Source: a virus. From it: a stretch of 44,160 bases of DNA. A model generated the notes under the pieces. The model was not told where the DNA came from and searched no databases. It saw only the letters and a program-made list of their open reading frames with translations. The stretch lies in IMG/VR virus record IMGVR_UViG_3300030060_006061, positions 1 through 44,160 of that record. One strand, written 5' to 3'. A program made the translations under genes and the position numbers. Below are positions 38,131-44,160 of the stretch, one piece after another (within the stretch, counting starts at the first letter, position 1; every line of letters starts with the position of its first letter).

Positions 38131-38870
38131 TGGCATTTATATTTGACGAGGTTGACGTTAATAATGGTCAACTTATTGTTGCAGAAGATGGAGTGGATGT
38201 TAAATCATCCGGTGTTAAGAAAACAAAACATTCTGCATTTATAGAAGGCCCCGTCCAGATAGGCAATGTAGGTGACTTTACATCTGCTGATGGCACTGTA
38301 ATGATTGGAAAGGACGGTAATACTGGATCACCAGTTTCATTGTATGTAAAGGGTGATGGCACAAATGCTGTTTACATAGAGGGTGATTTATTTGTAAGTG
38401 GTGATACAGATACGGGAAATAAAGGAAGACTAGCATCAAGATTTAGTTCTGCAGATGCAAGACCAAAACCTTTTGACATGGAACATCCATCAAAAGAGGG
38501 TTATCGACTAAGATACGCATGTATTGAGGGCCCAGAGGTTGGTGTTTACTATCGTGGTAGATTAAAAAATCAAAAGAAAATAAAATTACCCTTTTATTGG
38601 AAGGATCTTGTGCATACAGAGAGTATTACTGTGCAATTACAACCCATCGGAGCTCATCAGGACATCATTGTCAAGAGATGGGATGACGAATTTGTTTATT
38701 TACAAGCACAAGGTGGTCTACCAATTAATTGTTTTTATCATGTCTATGCAGAAAGAAAAGACGTAAATCCACTTGTTGTTGAATATGAGGGAGAAACATG
38801 GGAAGATTATCCAGACCCTAATTACAACGACCCACAATATACTAAGTCTGTAAATACAAGAACCCTTTGA
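38130..38870 (+). CDS. Virion structural protein, fibre- or spike-like
   Basis: This 246-residue protein begins with beta-repeat sequence (NGQLIVAEDGVDVKSSG, VSLYVKGDGTNAVYIEGDLF). From about 108 it has a distinct domain, PFDMEHPSKEGYRLRYACIE, then GPEVGVYYRGRLKN and ESITVQLQPIGAHQDIIV. I have seen this domain at the C-terminus of other cyanophage structural proteins. It may act as a trimer cap or chaperone domain. Confidence 0.62.
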   Translation: MAFIFDEVDVNNGQLIVAEDGVDVKSSGVKKTKHSAFIEGPVQIGNVGDFTSADGTVMIGKDGNTGSPVSLYVKGDGTNAVYIEGDLFVSGDTDTGNKGRLASRFSSADARPKPFDMEHPSKEGYRLRYACIEGPEVGVYYRGRLKNQKKIKLPFYWKDLVHTESITVQLQPIGAHQDIIVKRWDDEFVYLQAQGGLPINCFYHVYAERKDVNPLVVEYEGETWEDYPDPNYNDPQYTKSVNTRTL

Positions 38871-39400
38871 AAAAATTAATTTATATTGAGGAGAACTTTA
38901 TATCTCCTGATGAATGTGAAAAATTCATAGATTTGTCTCTTAAAAACAAAGGTAATGAAATTCCTTATGGTGATGAGAGTCGTGGGGGTGATACTTTTCT
39001 TACCACTGTTGACTGGAAAAATCATGGTGCAGTATATTATGGTGGTGATGTAGACACTACTGTTCCATCTCTCGACCATGAAGTTATATCTAAAGTCAAT
39101 AATATTTGTAAAAATTTTGATTCAAATTCAAATCTTGATTATGTTGGAGTGGTAAGGTGGCCAATAGGAACTTTTATGAAACCACATGTTGATGATAATA
39201 ACATTCATAAACCTGATCTTTTCGCTGCCATGTTATATCTTAATGATAATTTTATAGGTGGATGCACTTGCTTTGAAGAGTTTAGTGTCAAACCTGAAAT
39301 TGGAAAATTAATTATATTTTCTAATTCTCACTACCTTCATTATGTTAGTAAAGTTGAAAAGGCAGAGAGATTTGTTCTTTCATTTTGGTATAATGGTTGA
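38867..39400 (+). CDS. 2OG-Fe(II) oxygenase
   Basis: The 177-residue protein fits the prolyl-4-hydroxylase-like family: the HxD pair in MKPHVDDNN (about residue 105-113), the strand LFAAMLYLND, the distal His in LHYVSKVEKAERFVLSFWY and the Arg that binds 2-oxoglutarate. It starts with TTG in a TTGA overlap with the structural gene. Such enzymes hydroxylate proteins, nucleic acids or small molecules. Several are known in cyanophages with unknown substrates. Its place among tail genes hints at modification of a virion protein. Confidence 0.82.
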   Translation: MKKLIYIEENFISPDECEKFIDLSLKNKGNEIPYGDESRGGDTFLTTVDWKNHGAVYYGGDVDTTVPSLDHEVISKVNNICKNFDSNSNLDYVGVVRWPIGTFMKPHVDDNNIHKPDLFAAMLYLNDNFIGGCTCFEEFSVKPEIGKLIIFSNSHYLHYVSKVEKAERFVLSFWYNG

Positions 39401-39425
39401 CAAACCACCTACATAGTGTTACATT
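39397..39425 (+). promoter_or_regulatory. Sigma70-like promoter
   Basis: TTGACA (39397-39402), 17 bases, TACATT (39420-39425), overlapping the end of the oxygenase gene. It is placed to drive the small gene at 39445. The TTG in this box could be misread as a start codon of that gene. Confidence 0.55.
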
Positions 39426-39444
39426 ATGGAAAAGTGGAGTTTTT

Positions 39445-39627
39445 ATGGAAGAAGATTGGTTATCGAAGTGCGTGATTGATACTTGTAAGAGAAAGGTTTA
39501 TCTATATTCTGAGGGTGGTGATAAAAAAACTGTAAAATGTGACACTGTTGATGAGTTTATGAATGTTCTTAGATTTGTAAGAGCAACAGCGAGTGAAGAC
39601 ATGATATCGTACACTGATCCTCGATAG
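39445..39627 (+). CDS. Small protein, unknown
   Basis: I use the ATG at 39445 with GGAG before it (60 residues). The frame is open to a TTG at 39397, but that lies in a promoter. The protein is small and mixed in charge (SKCVIDTCKRKVYLYSEGGD). No family is recognised. Confidence 0.55.
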   Translation: MEEDWLSKCVIDTCKRKVYLYSEGGDKKTVKCDTVDEFMNVLRFVRATASEDMISYTDPR

Positions 39628-39763
39628 CCAGGGAAAAATAGCTTTTAATTCCAAAAAAGGTCGCCAAAAAATTCGGGCCAAAAATCGACCCTATTAGTTT
39701 TTTGCGTATCTGTTTCTTTGCTAAATAATCCATAACGGATACTATAAGTTTTGGAAAAATAAC
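39628..39763 (+). promoter_or_regulatory. Leader with long inverted repeat and late box
   Basis: GGTCG (39659-39663) pairs with CGACC (39696-39700 region) around an A-rich loop that holds TCGGGCC. T-runs lie on both sides when read on each strand, as in a bidirectional terminator. A late box CTAAATA follows at 39721-39727, 37 bases before the large structural gene. No other feature is seen here. Confidence 0.45.
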
Positions 39764-42700
39764 ATGGGTCTTTCCAGATTAGAGAATTTTCTCAAAAATG
39801 TGCGAGGCAATATACTATATGTAAGTCCAAATGATTTGGATGCAACTGATAGTGTAGATAATAAAGGTAATTCTCTCACTCGTCCATTCAAGACAATCCA
39901 AAGAGCATTAGTCGAGGCAGCCAGATTTTCATATCAGCAAGGTTTAGATAATGACAGATTTGGTAACACAACTGTATTATTATACCCCGGTGAGCATATC
40001 GTAGATAATAGACCGGGATGGATACCAATTCCAGATGGTGTAAATGCAAAATTTAGAAAAAGAGACGGTTCAGAGTCACAAGATTTTCCTGCATGGGATT
40101 TGGACACAGTTTATGACCTCAATAACTCAAATAATGCATTATATAAGCTGAATAGTGTGCATGGTGGTGTAATTATGCCACGAGGAACCTCACTTGTAGG
40201 TTTAGATTTAAGAAAAACAAAGATAAGACCAAAGTATGTTCCAAATCCAACAAATGATAATATTGAGAGAACTGCTTTATTTCGTGTAACAGGTGCTTGT
40301 TATTTTTGGCAATTCACGATGTTTGATGCAGACCCAAATGGGGTTGCATATGTAGATTATACAGAAAATCTTTTTGTTCCTAATTTTTCACATCATAAAT
40401 TAACTTGTTTTGAGTACGCTGATGGTGTTAATAACGTAAACATCAATGACACTTTCAATACTTTAAGATTAGATCGAACAGATCTGCAGATGTATTATGA
40501 AAAAGTTGGTTTAGCATACGGAACTGCAACAGGTAGAGAAATACAACCAGATTTCCCATCATCATCAATTGATATACAACCAAAAATTGATGAATTTCGT
40601 ATTGTCGGATCAACTGGATCATCTGTTGGTATTTCAAGTATAAAGGCCGGAGATGGATCTGCGACAAGTGATACAATCACAGTTACAACTACAGAGGCCG
40701 TTTCTGGATTAGATGTTGATACACCATTTGTATTAAGTGGCATTACCGCTGCTGGATATAATGGTAAATTTGTTGTAAGTGAAAAATTGAGCAGCACTCA
40801 ATTCAAATATGAGGTGCAAAATGCTCCTGTAACGCCACTTCCACCAGTCACTGGTGCAACTATTACCTTAAACACTGATACTGTGACATCAGCGTCACCA
40901 TACATGTTTAACTTATCGTTGAGATCTGTTTTCGGTATGAATGGACTCCACGCCGATGGTCAAAAGGCAACTGGATTCAAATCCATGGTGGTCGCTCAGT
41001 TTACTGGTATTGGTCTTCAGAAAGATGATAATGCATTCTTATTATATAATTCTGCAACTGGTGTTTATGATGATGCGACTGTTCCCGGAAATGAAAATTT
41101 AAGCACAAACTCAAGAGCAATATATAAACCTGCATATGCAAACACACATATAAAATGTAGTAATAACTCTGTTATACAGGCTGTCTCTATCTTTGCGATT
41201 GGATTTACTGATCATTTTGTTTCAGAGACTGGTGGTGACATGTCAATCACCAACTCAAACTCAAACTTTGGTGCGAGAGCGTTAATATCGAAAGGTTTTA
41301 GACCAGATGCTTTTTCACAAGATGATAAGGGATATATTTCACACATTATACCTCCAAAAGAGGTGCCAATCACTGAAAATGCAATAGAATTTGATGCGGT
41401 TGATTTGGGAGTGACCGTAGGTGTGAGTTCTGACGCACATTTATATCTCTTCAATCAAACAAACGTTGATGCTCCACCTGAAAATGTATTAGAAGGATTT
41501 AGATTTGGTGCGAGAGATCTTGATACTTTAAACGTCCTTGTTCCTAATTCATCAGGAACACCAACTGAATTTGCATCAAGAATTGTGATGCCAAATGGAA
41601 ATGGTAATAATAACGTACAATATAGTTCAGAGAAAGTATTTCGAGTTGACAGAAGTTCTGCTGGAATTAATAGCATAACAAGTAATGTTATCACCCTTAC
41701 ACAGGCCCATTCTTTTGAAAATGCAGAATCTGTAAGAATTTTGAGTGATAATGGACGTATTCCTGATGGATTAGATCCAAATACGGTTTATTTTGTCATA
41801 ACAAGTGCGAATGCGACAGCTGGATTGACTACTAATAGAAATATTAAACTTGCAAAGACAGAGACTGATGCAAAAAATGCCTCTGCACTTACAATTAATA
41901 ACTTGGGTGGTTCACTTAAAATTGTCAGTCGTGTATCTGATAAAAATTCTGGAGATATTGGACACCCTATTCAATTTAGCACAACTGAAAATCAGTGGTA
42001 CGTAAACGTCTCTACTGCTGCAACAGATAATAAAATATTTGATGATGTTGTCGTTGGGTTAGGATCAACCGCTTTAGGTAGTGCAACACCAAGATCATTC
42101 ATCAAGAGAAAATCAGACACCAGAGCTGCAAACGATACAATATACAGATTTAGATATGTAATACCTGCCTCTAGTGGTGGTGCGGTAGCAAGACCACCAA
42201 CAGATGGATTCATACTACAAGAATCGAACACTTCAATTGGTTCAACCAACACTGAGGTTCAAACATACTTTGGTTCTGGAACATTAAACCATGAGAATGA
42301 GCAGAGAAACTTTAGATTTATTGCAAATGCACATTGGTCATCTAGTTCTAGTGTTGCAAGTGTATTAACTGAATTACCACATGATCTATCAGTTAATTCG
42401 AGAGTTGAATTAATTAATATTCAAAGTTCTACAAACACAGCTGGAACTGCGAACACTGGTTTCAATGGAACTTTCCATGTGACAGGTATAACAAGTGCAA
42501 GGGAGTTTACAGTTGGAATATCAACAGATCCCGGAACATTCACGAGTGATACTCTTACTAGAACCACCTCTCTTCCTCACTTCAAGAGAAAGAATTTCGA
42601 GACAACTTACTATATTCAAGATATTGAGGAAGTTCAATCATATAAACAAGGTGAGCAAGATGGTGTTTACTACATAACACCTGTCAATGCTAATAATAGA

Positions 42701-44160
42701 CCATCTGTAGATCCTTTTACAGATAATAAGTTCTCACAGAGCATTATCAATCTATTCCCTCAAGTAGATAGAGACACACCATTATCTGATCCAGATCCAG
42801 CTGTATCTTTTGCAAGGACAATTCCTATTGGTGAAGTTATAGTTGATGATGTCAAAAAGAGTATTACAAAAGAGACAATAGATAAATTTATTCGTGATGT
42901 TGATGTCGGTGTTGGAGTGACAGATGTTGTTACTGCTGTTGGAGGAACATCACATAGATTTAACACTAAGATTGATCATGGTTTAAATAGAATCACTCAA
43001 GTTAGTATTGCAAATAGTGGAACACAGTACGGATCTGGATCTGATGCAGACTTTTATAATGCAAAATTAGTAAGTATTGGAGCATCGGTAACTGGTATTA
43101 ACGCAACTGCAAAAGTAGGTGTTATTAATGGGCAGATTAATAGTGTTGAGATTATGGATGGTGGTAGTGCCTATGGTATAGGTAACACCATGAATGTTGT
43201 CGGTATTGCCACAACTGGTGATACAGGACATACATCCGCTGTTGTTCAAGTGACAAAAATTTATGATAATATTGGTGATGTTGTAAGATTAACAGGTGTC
43301 TCGTCAGAAACTTATAATCAATATAACGATCTATATCGAATCACGGAGATTCAAGTTGGTGGAGGAAAGAGTTTCACTGCAATAAGTGATAAAACCGTTA
43401 TTGGTGTCACAACTGCCGGTATAGGAACGAGTCCTCTTGATAAGGCAGCTGTTTACATAACAGGTGGTAGTTTAGGTATCACAAACATAACTTACGATCC
43501 TACAGTTGGTATAGCGACATTTACATCATCCAGTAATCATGGATTAAAAATTAATAACAAAGTTAGAGTTAATACTGGAGTCTCAACATTTAGGGGTAGT
43601 TTTGTCGTAACTAAGAACGTAAGTTCAACTCAATTTGCAGCCAGAGTCGGTACCTCACTAACCACCGCGACAAGTGTTTCCACTGGATCTTCATCCTTCG
43701 CATTTGAAGAAGGATTCTCATCAAGAGACGGAATACCAACTGTTGAGAATGAAAGTTTAAATGGAAGAATGGTTTCTCGTTATGCTGGAATCACCACCAC
43801 TTTATCATCCAATATTGCAGATGCAGTAACAACAAGCGTTAGTTTAACCAATGTTGGAGAGATTGGGGTGAGGATAGGTGATTATCTAATGATTGATGAT
43901 GAAATAGTTCGTGTTAAATCATCGTTATCAAATCCTGCAACAAACCCACTAACTGTTTTCCGTGCTGTTCTTGGAACTAGAGCAACAACTCATAGTTCTG
44001 GTGCAGTGGTTCGTCGAATCAAACCATATCCGATTGAACTTAGAAGACACTCTATCAATAGAGCGTCAGGTCATACGTTTGAATATGTTGGATACGGGCC
44101 CGGTAACTACTCAACTGCTTTACCTCAAAGACAAGATCGTGACATCACAGATCGTGAAGA
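39764..44160 (+). CDS. Very large virion structural protein (3' truncated)
   Basis: The frame is open from the ATG at 39764 to the end of the window (more than 1,465 residues) and goes on beyond it. The start MGLSRLENFLKNVRGNILYV and the region GNSLTRPFKTIQRALVEAAR resemble the large pectate-lyase-like structural proteins of cyanomyoviruses, sometimes labelled VrlC-like. Later parts contain repeated beta units (IANSGTQYGSGS, EIMDGGSAYGIGN) and HTFEYVGYGPGNYSTALPQR near the window end. It is probably a fibre- or baseplate-linked protein. The exact role is not known. Confidence 0.78.
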   Translation, partial: MGLSRLENFLKNVRGNILYVSPNDLDATDSVDNKGNSLTRPFKTIQRALVEAARFSYQQGLDNDRFGNTTVLLYPGEHIVDNRPGWIPIPDGVNAKFRKRDGSESQDFPAWDLDTVYDLNNSNNALYKLNSVHGGVIMPRGTSLVGLDLRKTKIRPKYVPNPTNDNIERTALFRVTGACYFWQFTMFDADPNGVAYVDYTENLFVPNFSHHKLTCFEYADGVNNVNINDTFNTLRLDRTDLQMYYEKVGLAYGTATGREIQPDFPSSSIDIQPKIDEFRIVGSTGSSVGISSIKAGDGSATSDTITVTTTEAVSGLDVDTPFVLSGITAAGYNGKFVVSEKLSSTQFKYEVQNAPVTPLPPVTGATITLNTDTVTSASPYMFNLSLRSVFGMNGLHADGQKATGFKSMVVAQFTGIGLQKDDNAFLLYNSATGVYDDATVPGNENLSTNSRAIYKPAYANTHIKCSNNSVIQAVSIFAIGFTDHFVSETGGDMSITNSNSNFGARALISKGFRPDAFSQDDKGYISHIIPPKEVPITENAIEFDAVDLGVTVGVSSDAHLYLFNQTNVDAPPENVLEGFRFGARDLDTLNVLVPNSSGTPTEFASRIVMPNGNGNNNVQYSSEKVFRVDRSSAGINSITSNVITLTQAHSFENAESVRILSDNGRIPDGLDPNTVYFVITSANATAGLTTNRNIKLAKTETDAKNASALTINNLGGSLKIVSRVSDKNSGDIGHPIQFSTTENQWYVNVSTAATDNKIFDDVVVGLGSTALGSATPRSFIKRKSDTRAANDTIYRFRYVIPASSGGAVARPPTDGFILQESNTSIGSTNTEVQTYFGSGTLNHENEQRNFRFIANAHWSSSSSVASVLTELPHDLSVNSRVELINIQSSTNTAGTANTGFNGTFHVTGITSAREFTVGISTDPGTFTSDTLTRTTSLPHFKRKNFETTYYIQDIEEVQSYKQGEQDGVYYITPVNANNRPSVDPFTDNKFSQSIINLFPQVDRDTPLSDPDPAVSFARTIPIGEVIVDDVKKSITKETIDKFIRDVDVGVGVTDVVTAVGGTSHRFNTKIDHGLNRITQVSIANSGTQYGSGSDADFYNAKLVSIGASVTGINATAKVGVINGQINSVEIMDGGSAYGIGNTMNVVGIATTGDTGHTSAVVQVTKIYDNIGDVVRLTGVSSETYNQYNDLYRITEIQVGGGKSFTAISDKTVIGVTTAGIGTSPLDKAAVYITGGSLGITNITYDPTVGIATFTSSSNHGLKINNKVRVNTGVSTFRGSFVVTKNVSSTQFAARVGTSLTTATSVSTGSSSFAFEEGFSSRDGIPTVENESLNGRMVSRYAGITTTLSSNIADAVTTSVSLTNVGEIGVRIGDYLMIDDEIVRVKSSLSNPATNPLTVFRAVLGTRATTHSSGAVVRRIKPYPIELRRHSINRASGHTFEYVGYGPGNYSTALPQRQDRDITDRE

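Noticed and set aside
39397-39444. TTG start at 39397 for the small gene at 39445
   Set aside because: That TTG is part of a TTGACA -35 box; the ATG at 39445 has a Shine-Dalgarno and lies behind the promoter.
42495-42677. Small plus-strand ORF inside the large structural gene
   Set aside because: It lies in another frame of a continuous coding region, without a ribosome binding site.

Overview
The window looks like part of the genome of a T4-like cyanomyovirus, a phage of marine Synechococcus or Prochlorococcus. The evidence is a set of T4-type replication, late-transcription and tail genes (gp33, gp59, gp32, gp4, gp48, gp53, gp54-like, gp26, gp51, gp29-like, gp27-like and gp5) mixed with photosynthesis and carbon-metabolism genes typical of these phages: psbA, psbD, five hli genes, talC, a CP12-like gene, nrdC, thyX and phoH. 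The DNA is AT-rich and tightly packed. ATGA, TAATG and GTGA overlaps are common, and T4-style late boxes (NATAAATA or CTAAATA) recur. I see no tRNA, CRISPR array or insertion sequence.

Layout. 1-4228: a surface-sugar cassette with a truncated glycosyltransferase, a GT11 fucosyltransferase, NAD synthetase, a UDP-glucose dehydrogenase-family enzyme and a GT25 glycosyltransferase. 4229-4850: a long structured leader, a small exported beta-barrel-like protein and a terminator. 5129-9513: a photosynthesis and membrane region. It starts with a consensus sigma70 promoter, followed by five coupled hli genes, many very small single-span membrane proteins, a NifU-type Fe-S scaffold domain, NdhI of the NDH-1 complex and, just before it, a possible NdhP. 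9510-11436: a thermonuclease and unassigned membrane-linked proteins. 11437-13070 (minus strand): three exported proteins, the last with a puzzling start. 13135-17152: psbA with a structured leader, psbD, a zinc-ribbon protein, talC and nrdC. 17149-19212: small conserved phage proteins, ending in two tandem glutamine-II (Downstream-peptide) riboswitch-like elements in front of a DUF4278-type peptide. 19275-24084: nucleotide and replication genes (thyX, phoH, a PD-(D/E)XK nuclease, gp33, gp59, a DUF1825-like gene, gp32). 24081-27025 (minus strand): gp53, gp48, an unknown gene and gp4. 27064-44160: tail and baseplate genes, interrupted by a CP12-like gene and a 2OG-Fe(II) oxygenase, ending in a very large structural gene that runs off the window.

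How it fits together. D1, D2, the Hli proteins and possibly NdhI with its small neighbours would keep light-driven electron flow going in the infected cell. TalC and the CP12-like protein would shift carbon from the Calvin cycle to the pentose phosphate pathway. ThyX and glutaredoxin serve nucleotide synthesis. The riboswitch pair would tie one small protein to glutamine (nitrogen) status. The least explained parts are the mini-membrane-protein cluster beside NdhI, the tandem riboswitch and peptide unit, the minus-strand exported trio, and three places where a promoter runs into an intrinsic terminator. All function calls rest on motif recognition by eye; no database search was possible.
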